DNA of 60,000 nt from Symsagittifera roscoffensis (lineage: Eukaryota > Xenacoelomorpha > Acoela > Convolutidae): NCBI RefSeq assembly GCF_963678635.1, contig NC_087071.1, forward strand, positions 9,597,842 to 9,657,841, read 5' to 3'. Position numbers and translations under genes: made by a program. A model generated the notes under the pieces. That model had not been told where the DNA came from. It saw only the letters and a list, made by a program, of their open reading frames with translations, and searched no databases. Within the stretch, counting starts at the first letter, position 1. The number at the start of each line of letters is the position of its first letter. Below, piece after piece: positions 1-11,800 of this stretch.

Positions 1-3000
1 CTTTTCTACGTGCATGTATGGTTCGCAAGCTGATTGAATATCACCTGCTTGAAGAATCTTCTCAATTCTCACTACAATGTAGAGCTCGTCTGAAGGTTGA
101 GACAAAGAAAAAATCGCTTCCTGGATTCTTGTTGTCACGTCTAAATCGTTAGTTCTGATATGATTCTTCAACTTCTGGAACATCCAGGGTTCCAGTCGGT
201 CGAAATGAAAGGTCTCTGATAACTTATGTCTGTGTTTCAAGTCGTACAAAAACACAGAGAAGAATAAAGGTTCGAAGTTAAGTTTTGTATCGTGTTTTAT
301 GCACTTGACTGAGATGTGGGACACTGGTTGGTCTAAATCTGGTCGGAGGCTTCTGTCTATGGCTGGCGGGGCGACGTCAAGCATGAACAAACTCATCAGT
401 TCCGGGAATCTTTTGAGCTGCCGAATTTCCCTGAAAACATAATTAAAAATTGTTTGAAATCAAAAAAAAAAACAAGAGGCCAAAAAGCAGAAAGGCGCTC
501 TAAAACCGCCAAACAAAAACATAGCCAACATGCAGTTGGAATGGAGTCAATGAACGCAGGTAAACAGAAAAAAAAACTGACTTATTTTTTGAAAAAATCT
601 CGAACTTCGATTTTCAGAGAGAAAAAAAAAGATGGCCATTGAATAAAGCTCTTTGAATTTCTAAAACAATTTATGATTGACACTTTTTTGATACAATAAA
701 ACCAAATCGAGCAAACTGGTTCAATAAGAAAATTTCTTTATTTTGCAAAGAAATCTAATAAATAAATTCAATTTTCGAAATTAGAAGTCGATCACGTTTT
801 TCGTGACCATGACACCTTTGCTGTTAGAGAGTAGAGTTTGCTATCCTTTTAACAAAGGAATTGAACTGAACTTATAAAAAAATTAAAAGTCAAACCGCGA
901 ACGAGTAAATTTAAGCCTGAACGGTAATCTGAGCCTGAACGCTAAATTTGAGCCTGAACGGTAAGACTTTTCCTAAAAAACTTAAAACAAATCATCACGA
1001 CCTATATAAGAGTCTGAACTACGTTCATCGACTCTTAAACGAAAGACGCAATAAAACAAAAAGCTCTGAAACTACAGAATTCTAACTAGAACTACCCGAC
1101 CAAGAGCCACTTGCCTTACGACTTATACTTGGCTTCTTGGCGGATATAGCTGAACCATGACGCTTGATTATTTCACAAAGATGGCACCAAAATATGTGTC
1201 TTTGGTGCAATCAAAATGGGACGGATCTTATAAAACTACGCTAGCAATTTCGCTCGTAAAATGACACTACACTCATCACTGCTGGTGACAGTGCTGACAT
1301 ATATTATCCGGACAAAACGAATAAAATTTGAAACTCAAAACGCAGTTATATCAAATAGGGGTGAACTAAGAGAAAAATCGACTCGGCGAAAACTTGTATG
1401 GAAGTTAGGCTAAATTAAACTGGTGCAATTTTCAAATGTGAAATTTTGGTCAAAAATTTTACACATAGAGACGGATCATTTTTGAATTTGAAGTCAATGA
1501 GTAATTACGCAAAAACTACGGATTCAATTGCTATTAAAATAATCAAAGTGAACAGCTCATATAGTCGAACAAATTGAAGAAAGGTGTATTCTCTAAGAAT
1601 TTGCATGAACGAATTCATTTTCGTTTGATAGACAGAAATTCCATTTTTAGTATTTCATATATCAATTCTTATTTAAAAACAAATTTTGATTATCTTAAAC
1701 TTTGTCGGTCTTCATAAAAGGTTCACTTTAAACTATTTTTAGCAGTTGACTCCGTAGTTTTTGCGTAAAATTTGATTTACTGAATGCAGCCAATATAACT
1801 CTTTTGAAGAAAACTTTCGTGCGAATTTTGCGAAATAAATTGCTCCATAATAATTTTGATAAAATTCTAAGCAAATTTTGTACTGATCACCTTTTGTCGA
1901 ATTTCAACCCAATTTGAGAAAAACGCAATGAATTTTCCAGCTTTCTTCTTTTTTTGCGGATAATTTAAATCAGCACTGTGCTTGCGGGTGATTAATTAAA
2001 AACTCAGGTGAAAGTGATTACTAAATTAAGGTAGTAATCCTATTGCTAAGCTAAACTATGAGGCATGACCAAATTATGGGCGCCTGAGAAGTGGTTTTTG
2101 ATGAATTGAAAACTTTTAATTTGATTACCTTCTGCTCAAAAAAAGAACTTCTTCTTCAGACCAAAGTTTCATTTTTTTCGCTTTTAAGTAATATTTTAAT
2201 TCAAGTTATTTCAGAAAAGGCTAGTTTTGCCATCAAAACTGTTTCGAAATTATTCTCATTTCCTCTACAAAAAGAACACGTTCAGATCAAAACTGAAATC
2301 TGTTCTTTTTGAAGTCAAATTTTTTCTCATTTCTCTTTTTTTCTTCTAAATTTTGATGTTTTGCCATTAAATATGAAGTTTTGCCATAAGAACAGATCTA
2401 AAAATTCTCTCATTTTCTCAGCAGTTCGAATAAAAACATACCTGCAACTATTCACGGTTTCTGTTACATCCTCCTTGATCAACTTCATCAACTGCTCAAT
2501 CTGATTAATTTCTCCCCCCGCCTCCGACATCTGAGACTGGAGGAAGAGACTACTAGTGGGTCTAGTCAGGGTATCCTCGCCTGCCTTCTCCTCGTAGGGA
2601 AGCATCGAGAGCATTCTCAGAACTAAATCGAACAGTTTGTCATTATTATATTTTCGAGTAGACTCTCTCGATAGGTGCATGCGTATTGTACCTTTAATCT
2701 ATCCACTTCATTCTGGTATTTTGTACAATTAATCTGAATTTCACTTTAAAAAATGTTTAAATTTTACTGTTGTATCTGTTCTGTTATGATACGATTATGG
2801 ATAAATAAATTCTTTCTTTCTTTTTAAATTGAATGGTGAGTTTAGAGATTGACATAAGAACTCAACAATTTCCATTCCTATTGCTGAAGGAAGAAAATCA
2901 TAACCAGGCTGAATAATCGAGGAATTAATAACACAAAAGACAACATTACCAAAAAATAAAATGTTGCTCAACTATGGCGAAAATAATCCATTTTCGCTCT

Positions 3001-6000
3001 GTTGAAAACTTTTTCAGCTTTTCATTTTCGGCACCGTTGAACGCCCCCTAATAATCGTATATACTCAAAATTAGTTGACATAATTCGTTAAAAGGGCGGA
3101 CATTCGTTGCTAGCTATCATAGGGGGGACAATTAGGTCCAAAAAAGTGTTAGAAAAACTACATGAAATAAAAGCTTGAAAATAAAAGATAAATCTGGTCT
3201 ATTCTCCTCAAAAAAAAACTTCAAAAAAGCATCCACGAAAGCTTCTTCATCACTTGTAAATGTAACTTTAACTCAATTTCTTGAGCAAAAAAAAAGCTAG
3301 AATGTATTTTCTGATCTGACTGGTAGAATTAATTAGAAACATGACCTAATGAACCCAACTCACAAAAAACAGACCTTTGTGGAGGTGTATATTTGGGTTG
3401 AAAAACTGGGGACTGTAGGCTGCGTATGCTCTGTGTATTATGGCGAGTCTCTTCTTGTACTGATGCAGACAGTCAGCTACCTGTTGATTGACCTAAACAA
3501 TGATGGATGATAGATAGACATTTCAAAAAATAATCTAAAAAATTTTCCCTTCAGATGGCCAAAATTTTTTTTTGATTCTCTAATGAAAACCATAAAAATC
3601 TCAACACGTAAAAAAAACCTAAAAATGTTCCTTTGAGATGGTCAAAAACTTGGATTTAAATTAAGATAATTTTGAATTATGAAGAATTTAATTATGATTA
3701 ATTGGGATTTAAATTATGATAATTTCGCCATATGAAAAAGTTGTGTTATTTGTTAACTTCAAACCCCTCTTTGTCTCAATTTATCAGAAAACTATCAGAA
3801 ACTTCAGTATACAATGTAAATTCTTAATTCTAAGGATATTTTCAAATGGGGCTCGATTTTATCATCATAGTTCCTCGTAAAAATCATCATCCTCACATGT
3901 CATAAATTCTCAGCATTTTTTACCTCTTGGAATTCGGATGGTGTCGAGTCCTCTATCAAACTGCTCGTTCGCTGGTTCTGCTGCACTTTTTGATATTCGA
4001 CCTGGAATTCAAACCGATCATCGAAATTGTGAAAATCAGAAAGTGTGACACTTCTTGTTTTGATGTTCAAATTTTATGGGTGACATTAAAATTTGTCATG
4101 CAAAAAGTTTATTCAACCGTATTAACATCAATCCACAAATTATGTGGGGACTGATTTTGGAGGAAAAAATCAAATAAAACTCATCGTCCAGAAAATGCGA
4201 CCAAAAAAATTAGCCGAAATAAACTGAAACTTAATCAATCAAATTAATTTAAACGAAAATGAATATCAAAATGATAATGATCACTTTTTTAGCTGCTCCT
4301 CTTGGAATGTTCTCTCAATCGACTTTCTTTTATTTACATCCAATCGACATATACTATCCAATTTTTCAACGGAATGGTGTTGAGGCAATGATTTGAGTTG
4401 TTTTGTCAAATACGGGTGCTTTTATCATATCAGAACAAGGATATCCGGTTGCTGTGCAACAGAATGTTCCGACCATATTCTTAAAAATATACACACGTTT
4501 TTTTCCTCAAATTATTGACGTTTTTTGTGAGTTGCGTGATAAAAGGATCTGAAGAAAGTCTATTAGTTAGGCGAAACCGACGGTCACATAAAAGTAGGCA
4601 AATTGGGCAATAGATCTGGTCAAAAAATGGCAAGAAAAACAAAAAAAAAACAAAATTTTAAACCAGTTTTTCTCGACACTGACAATTTTTTAAAGTCGAT
4701 CTTTCACGACTTAAAGTGCTTTTTTATGATGTCACTCCAGCCATTCCGTTAATTAATACGCAAATTTTTGAATTTGGAGAAAAAAATTAATTAATTCTAT
4801 TCAATAGCTTCAACTAACCTGAAGGTCATTGTCTGGATAATCTGCTATCTCAGTCGGACATTGAACCACTAGCACCTCAAAGTCAGAGGGGTCAATGACC
4901 CCTTCAGTCAAAGGGTACTGAGGGTGCATTTGGGCTCTAATGCAGATACACAGTGATGATCATTAATGTCTTTTCATAAATAGATAAGAAATATTAAACG
5001 AAAAACATTTTCATCAAATATTAAATATATAGATTAACACATTACAGTCATTCTGTTAAAAAAAACTATTGGTTTTAATAATCAGGAAATCACCTAAGGT
5101 ACATTTCTTATTTGGATACCAGTATAAGCACGAAACGCGAAAGATTTCACGCTTTGAACTGATACTATTTGTTTCGTGTCTTCGCCTACAAAGCTATTGG
5201 CTCAAGCATCTTTCAAACAATATGGAGTGCCAATAAAATTGTCAGTTTCAGCATGAAATTAAAAAGAGAAGCGAAGCGGAGATTTGCACCACTTGTGATA
5301 CATAAAAAAGCAGCATGTCAAAAATTAGACAGCAGTCGCCAAATTGGAAGAAAAAAAACGAAAAATATTTAAACAAAGGTTTACAAAGGATTTGTTGAGT
5401 TCTTTCATAGGTGTGTTTCGAATCAAGTTAGGTTCGAGGAAACACATGCGAAACAATACGATTCCCAGCAATAAGTTGGCAAAATAATCATGAATCAATA
5501 TCACATGGCCCAGATCGCTGTTTCACAGTTTTATCGCTATTCAAACGACGCATTACGATGCGACTAAGCAGATATTAAATTATTCGATACATTTTAGCCG
5601 AATAAATATTTTATCAAACAAAAAAATCAAAGGAAATATAAGAAAAATCAACGCAACAAATCAGTGGTCTATTTACCCAAATGCCTTTAGCTTTCGAGAA
5701 GTTTTATCCTTCTTAGTCCATCAATTTTAGACTCTTTTTAGTCCATCAAGAATTACGCTAAGACTACCGAGTCAATTTTTGGCGAAGCTATATCAAAGTT
5801 TGAAGAAACTTTCGTAGACCAAAAAAGTTTGAAGAAAGTGAACAAACTGTATAAATTTCACACAGAGGCGAATCAGAGCTTCGTTCCACTTGCTATACAA
5901 AAACTGAACAAAAAATTCTCAAAAACAATAAAACTAAAAAACAGAATCTTTAAACTGAATTACCTATCAGACGCAAATCGAAACAGTGTACTGCTTGCGA

Positions 6001-7659
6001 TATAACACAAGCATAGAATGACAAGCTAATCGAATGAAATAGAGATGAAAACAAAAACCCATTCTTACATTTTGTCGTGTATTCCTTTCAAAATCAGACA
6101 TGGTAAAATGACAAATTACAAAACTTTCAATTTAAAATATTCTAAAATCAAAATAAAATCCATGCTTCCTTAAAAGAGCCGATAAGAAATAAAACCAGTT
6201 AAATAAATGCCATTTTAGAAAAAAAACGTACGGACGAAAACTAGGACGAAAACCGCGAAGCCGAAAGAAAATCAACACTTTTTCAAGTAATTTATTATGA
6301 TTTTTTAATTTTTTTTATTTTTTATTTTTTAAATCTATCTACTACCTAAATGATCATGTCTTGAAATTTACCATTACTACAATACAGACCATTCCATGAA
6401 CAAAGTTATTTACGGAAAAAAATTGCAGGGGTACTAAAAATTGTATAGAAATCATATTGTATAGAAAATCCAACTGCAAAAATTGTATACAAATTGTATA
6501 AACTATATAAAACACCTTTTTTTATTTAAAAACTATTTTTCTAACGTTTTGCGCATTTTTTTTGATATTTAACTTTTCTTAACCCTAGTTAGGCAATGTA
6601 AAACGCTCACTTTGATATAATTTTGTCAGTAATTGCCTCAAAAGCTGGAGTCTGATTGGCTGAATGCTGTTCTTAGAATTAAGTTAACAATCTGCCCCCA
6701 CCCCCCTATCTGCTTTTAGCTTGAGAAAGTTAGCTTGGTCCAAAAAATCTATACTAAGCTAAAAACCGAGTCCACATTAAACTTTGACATGAGCAAAGAT
6801 GAAACGCTAAGTTTTTTTTTTAAATGATCATCACTGTGACATCGGTTGTTCGACTGGCTTGGGAAAGAACATCTGTTGCCCCCCTCCCAGTCCCACCCCT
6901 GATCCAGATGGTGTGAGGGGTGACAGTAATTGAGGTCTGTTTAGATGTCCACTGTTGTAGGAGCCACTTCCTGCATTACTCCCTCCTGCTCCCCTAAAAA
7001 ACACATCCTCGATAAAAGTTATAATATTATAAAATTTATTTACTTGGTGCCATCATCCAGGAATTCATATTTTATTTTTGTATTTATATTTAGAAACCGA
7101 TACCAAAAACTAATACGATTTTATCCGATTATAGATAACTTTTTTCCATTTCGATGCAAAAGATCAGCATACTAAATCCTTAAACACGCATAGCAAATGC
7201 TCTATCTTAAATTGGATATTATTTTGCAATTAAGTTAAATTGATATCAATGACTAATAATTGTTCCGAACACTTCACGAAGTTTTCAATAATTCACAAAT
7301 TTAAAAAGATGAGCGTGGTCGGAACATACTACGCTCATTGCACAGCGCCTAACTACTTGGTGTTTGCCATGTAAAGTTAATTTAGTTAAGAATGCATACC
7401 TTGAAGACGAACTTCTGAAACTTCCCTTCTGTGACGCATATGGATCAGCTATAGCTTGAAACACATTATCCATATCACTATATGTACTCGATGAATTCAC
7501 AGAAGCCACGGATGTTGACCTCATTTGACCTTGAGGCATATCGACTGATGACCTTTGACTTAGAGGTCGGTGTGGGTTGCTGTTGTTAGATGAAGAACTG
7601 CTGGGTTGTTGGTATTCCATCATTTTGCGGGCAAACGCCCGCGACTTGCCTGCCGACAT
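1..7659 (-). CDS. DOCK6/7/8-type (DOCK-C) guanine nucleotide exchange factor, N-terminal part
   Basis: DOCK-C proteins activate Rac/Cdc42 GTPases at membranes through a C-terminal DHR2 domain. Only the N-terminal region lies in this window. Coding exons on the minus strand, in order: 7659-7400, 6993-6835, 4936-4819, 3492-3375, 2691-2442 and 430-1 (open at the window edge). Every junction has GT/AG and matching phase, and the exons sum to exactly 445 codons. Residues near the start (SRAFARKM) resemble the conserved AFAxKI start of DOCK6/7. Residues 1-139 are Ser/Gly/Gln-rich. Then comes a PLTEGVIDPSDFE segment typical of the DOCK N-terminal domain, and LNFEPLFFSVFLYDLK and AGDIQSACEPYM, which match the conserved region just before the C2-like DHR1 domain. 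The start exon has a 3' splice site at 7667-7668, seven bases before the ATG, so at least one non-coding exon lies further upstream. DHR1 and DHR2 are outside the window. Sure of the family, less sure of which of 6/7/8; invertebrates usually have a single member. Confidence 0.85.
913..965. repeat. Short tandem repeat, three units of 18-19 bp
   Basis: Three consecutive copies of a unit built on GAGCCTGAACGGTAA, at about 913, 931 and 950, inside the last intron seen of the DOCK gene. The middle copy has one substitution. Confidence 0.7.
4630..6470. repeat. Dispersed non-coding repeat, long copy 1
   Basis: This stretch fills introns of the DOCK gene and has no coding exon apart from 4819-4936. 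Several blocks recur in the same order at 13585-15480: a start block (CCAGTTTTTCTCGACACTG, then a segment around TATGATGTCACTC); a block reading GAAGCGGAGATTTGCACCACTTG near 5273; a block with CAAACGACGCATTACGA near 5530; a block with ACTAGGACGAAAACCGCGAAG near 6240; and an end block around CATGAACAAAGTTATTTACGG near 6395. No open frame supports a protein. It behaves like a non-autonomous interspersed element. The termini are not defined, and the host exon inside shows that this copy is interrupted or composite. Confidence 0.5.
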
Positions 7660-8779
7660 ATTACATCTGCAAAAAGAAACATACATTTTGAATGAAACTT
7701 GTCAACTTTTCTGATTTTGACCGAAACATGACTTAATACTGGCAGACAATTTCATTGACTCAAACTAAACCGCCGCTCGTGAAAAGGGTTGCTGCTCCCG
7801 TCTAAAAAAAATGATTTTCCAATCTACATACTCGATATGGAGACAAGCCACAACAGAAATTGAACTAAAAAACAAAATCAAGCAGCATTCTTTATTCTAT
7901 AAAAACCTCCAATGATTCAAAAAGGTTATAGAAAAAATTTAGCCCAGGCCCAAAAATTCATTCGAAACAACGAAAAAATTCGTTTATTATTGCAATTTTT
8001 AATAACGCTGATCAACCATATCACTCAAAAAGCGCATGGAGATCACGAAATTTCCCCCCAGTCGCTTCGTTAATCACTCCGCCAAGCTCTACTCGAAAAA
8101 AACGGCAGCAGTAAAAGCGCTTTCACTCAGCTGATAAATCTTGGAAAACGAAATCTTGGAAAACACTCAATAGAAAAACAGAAAAAACTGAACAAGTTTG
8201 GCTGGAAAAAATACCCGTGATATAAAAATCATAGCTAATGTAATCGAAAATTATAGCTTTTCAAAAAACCCAGAATTGAATCATTTGGCTCTTAAATTTC
8301 GTGTGCGTCTCAAAAAATGAAATTTCCAGATAAAATTTCAGATTTAAGGCAATAAGTTAATCGAAGAGAAAACCTGAAAACTCATTTCCTGAAGTGCAGT
8401 CCAGCAATGAACATCGGGCAAACGCCGGTCAAAAATTTCTAATTCAGCAAACAAATATGCTCGATTTAAGCAAAATTATTAGTTTTTTGGGCGTGCTTTG
8501 GTGTGAGAACTGGTCTAAAGCCTAGAACGTGGGTGATTTAAAAATAATTTATAACATTTGTCTTCGAAAAATGAACACAAAAGTATGAAAGTCTAATTTT
8601 CAAAAAGAACAATTATTTTGATTAACAAAATTTATCGCCGAGGACTCACTAAAAGAGGAGTCCAACACCTGTGTTCCGGAGTCAGACTACTCAGTTGAAC
8701 CTGTTTTCTAGAGTTTTTCACTACTCAGTTGAAAACTTTTATAGTCTTTATAGTAATATAAAAACTTTGTAAGGCCTAC

Positions 8780-9040
8780 TCGCTCACTTTACTCACTCGA
8801 ACATGAACAAAACGGAAAAATTTTAAACCAGTTTTTCTCGACAGTGGGACAACTTTTTTGATGTAGTTCTAGTTACAACTGAAGGCGCTTTAGTATGATA
8901 TATCACTCGACTTATTACTAAAGCTCGCTTTAGTATGATATATCACTCGACTCGATTGTGCGTGAAAAACAAAAAACACAAAAATGAAAAGACACCCGAA
9001 TACCAAGTTCCTCCTCATTATCAGTAAGTAGTCGCAACAA
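8780..9040. repeat. Dispersed repeat, start-block fragment with internal tandem copy
   Basis: Matches the start block of the family at 13585-13800 and 41775-41960: AAACCAGTTTTTCTCGACA, GATATATCACTCGAC, then an A-rich stretch ending in a TTCCTCCTCATT motif. The segment GCTTTAGTATGATATATCAC occurs twice, at about 8888 and 8930. No coding exon was seen. Confidence 0.5.
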
Positions 9041-9419
9041 TAATAGAATAGCACAAAATAGTACAATCACACTCATGAAAAAAAAAGTTTTTCAAATTGT
9101 TCTGCTTTTTTTGCGAGTGGTGTGATTAGGGGAAAGGCGAAAGCTTACAACTTGCCTTAGCAAATGAATTTGAGAAGAACTTAAAAAAAACTGAGGTCAC
9201 AACCCAAAATAATCAAAAACAAAATTCAAAAAAACAAAAAAATAATCAAATTTGACGTAAAAAAGTTTCAAGACTTTTCTAAAACAATTAAAGAACAAAA
9301 ATCAGCACGACCTAAAAAAAGTGTCATTAAAAAAATTATTGACTAAAAAAACGTGTTTTCCTGGAGTAAAAGTAAGTTATGTCTTTACTTCATGTTTATA
9401 CCTTCATGACTTTACTCAC

Positions 9420-10060
9420 TCGAAATTAGAGTAAAAAGCAAAATTTTCAAACCAATTTGTCGGCACTGAACTTTTTTGATGTCGTTCAAATGACATGATA
9501 TATCAATCAATAGGACAGATGACTATTTGTGGTTTCGTTTTGGATGGAAAAAAAACTTATAAAAAAACACAATCGAAGACAAAGTTCCTCTGCACCTTCA
9601 CTAAAAACAGAATAATAAATGTTTTCATGTTCCGCGCCTCTTTATAAAATTACACAGAGGCAAAGCGAGGATTTGCACCACTTGCAAAACAAAAAAACAA
9701 ACATTGCAAGCTGTCACGCAGGAAAAAAGAAGAGAGCTACTCCAAAAAATTCCGAAAAGATGAAAAAATTTCAACTTAAAAAATTTGAATTGTTGTCTGC
9801 AATGGTGTCCTTCTGCAGAAAATACGACCAGAAATACAATCGACGGCGTCAACTTTCGACGAAGAAAAACTATTGATGGCGAAATACAATCGAAATTTAA
9901 CATTTTACTGTGCGATCCAGAGGAGACCATAAAACTTATCTTTCCCTTGAAATGACCAAAAATCAAGTCTCTAAGCCGATAAAACAAAAACCGAAATCAT
10001 TTGGGTCGAATAAATATTTAAAACGAAAAAAAACAAAGGAAAATATTCGAAGTCAAGATA
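9420..10060. repeat. Dispersed repeat, fragment with start and middle blocks
   Basis: A start block (TTTTCAAACCAATTTGTCGG to AAGTTCCTCTGCACCTTC, 9440-9600) is followed about 50 bp later by the middle block (CACAGAGGCAAAGCGAGGAT, from 9653) and then a segment with TAAGCCGATAAAAC near 9973. This is the block order of the long copies, which supports one family. Reading frames crossing it on both strands are low-complexity and not credible genes. Confidence 0.5.
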
Positions 10061-10784
10061 AGTTAAATTACAAACCGTAGAAGTAAATCAAAACACTAAA
10101 AGCAGGTTAACTAAAATCGTGTACAGCAATAAATAATAATTCTAAAAAACTGAGCCGGCAAAACACAAGAAAAGACAAGTACTAGGCCGACAATTCTTTT
10201 CGAAAAGAAAATATTTCCCGTTTGAAAAAAATCCTAGTCAGATTCCAAATCAGGACCTTTGTCGACCTAGGGGCGTATTTGTTACCTCCAGACTAAGAGC
10301 GCCGAAGACGATAAGAAATTTGAATCAAGATAACAGGGGATTCTGTTAAGCAAGTTGTTAATCCGAAAGAAAAAAACTAATATTCCGTCGCAAGCGTAAA
10401 AATATTCGGTCAAAATTAGTTTATTTACAACTTAGTTCAATTTTAACACATATGAAAACTCAATTCGCATTACAGTGAATACCGCCGTTTCGTTTCTACA
10501 AAATCAATATGCGACTAAAAATTTGGCAGTTTAGATAAATGCTCTAACAGCATTACGGACAAAAATATAGAAAATATTGACACTGGGTAGAAAATGCGCT
10601 GAGCAAGAAAGGGCAAAAAATGTCAAAAAAGAACTCAAAATGCAATAAAAAACAAAGATGGACAAAAAATAAGCTTTAAAAGAACTACGCTCCAATGGGA
10701 TTCAAAATAGACAGCTCTAGAATTCAAGTCAATTGCCTTCAATACTGCACCAAAATGCCCTGCTGCAGAATTCTGGGTGACCGC

Positions 10785-11594
10785 TCGACTAGCATGAAGC
10801 TTGACTAGCATAAAAGTTTGAAAACACAATGTTTCGACTAGCATAATTTAAAAGCATTATTTTTCAGAAATACAAAACAATAATAATGCGCTCAAATTGT
10901 AAGATGCATTTCTGGAAAAATGAAAATCGAGCATTTGAGAAATTAAGAAAGCAAATTAAATTCCTATTGTCGTGATCATTAGTTACAACACGACCAGTAA
11001 TGGCTTGAACCGAAGACTGATCGCCGCGCAAATTGTGAAATGTGTGAAAAAATTGATTGGATCTTGTTGACCCCCCCCCCACCCCCCTATTGCAACAGGG
11101 GGCCAATTCGTTACAAAGTACAAACTTTACCGGATCTAACAATCTCCCCCCTTTCAAGAAGGGGGAGGAGATTGTTAAGTAGATCCAAAAATTAGCGTAT
11201 GCTTACCTGCTGTATTTTTTATAGGGTGCCGGAACTTCCCTCCCATATGTATGTATTATTTTTGACAATTATTGCTGTAAAAAAACATGCATTTCAAAAA
11301 TGTCAAAAACTGATTGGGTTTTCATTTTCGCACGATCTTATTTGCATTACTAACTATTTATATAATACTTATGTAATACCTACATAAAAAATTTCAAATA
11401 TATTTTCTGAAATTGTTTTAAGCTACTGAAAATGTGGCAACCAAAGTTGAATTTCTGAAAATCGAAATAGGGGGGGGGGGGAGGTGGTCATATATTGTGT
11501 GTAATGATTTCAATTTTGTATTTCGTTTATTATGCTAGTCGATATTATTTTCAATTTTGAAATTTTTATGCTAGTCGAGCTTTATGCTAAACGA
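10785..11594. mobile_element. Foldback/MITE-like element with clustered inverted terminal motifs
   Basis: The left end carries three copies of TCGACTAGCAT or a one-base variant, at 10785, 10801 and 10834. The right end carries the reverse complement ATGCTAGTCGA at 11532 and 11568, and a variant at 11584. The flanking AT-rich segments are also roughly inverted copies. The interior has an inverted C-run/G-run pair (about 11066 and 11470) and a hairpin at 11133-11187. There is no coding capacity. The architecture suggests a foldback DNA transposon of about 0.8 kb; target-site duplications were not identified. Confidence 0.5.
11133..11187. repeat. Long imperfect hairpin
   Basis: The left arm (GATCTAACAATCTCCCCCC) and the right arm (GGGGGAGGAGATTGTTAAG, then TAGATC) are complementary over about 22 bp, with small bulges and a short CTTTCAAGAA loop. 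It sits centrally in the foldback-like element. Confidence 0.6.
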
Positions 11595-11800
11595 TACACC
11601 GCCAGATTTCAGTATACCAACGAGCAATGACTGCCTTTTATGGAATCGGGTAAAATAAGTGCTATTAAATTGCCAAATATGATTTTAGCAGAAGAGATTG
11701 ACTCAAAAGTTGAGTCAATCAGATTTAAAACATTTTAAAAAAGCTTCAAGAATAATGTTAATTAATTAATGCCAGAAAACAATCAAGGAACATTATAAAA

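Larger units (their letters stand above)
7667..10784. other. Non-coding stretch upstream of the DOCK start exon
   Basis: Apart from the repeat fragments listed separately, I see no exon, RNA gene or promoter motif I can support. At least one non-coding first exon and the promoter of the DOCK gene should lie here or beyond, because the start exon opens at a 3' splice site. Confidence 0.5.

Noticed and set aside
454-642. 62-codon Lys-rich frame upstream of the last DOCK exon seen
   Set aside because: A-run-driven translation inside an intron, on the opposite strand to the gene.
9619-9987. Overlapping frames of 85 and 120 codons on opposite strands
   Set aside because: They fall in the dispersed repeat, with Lys/Phe-rich low-complexity translations and no match to other copies of the repeat.
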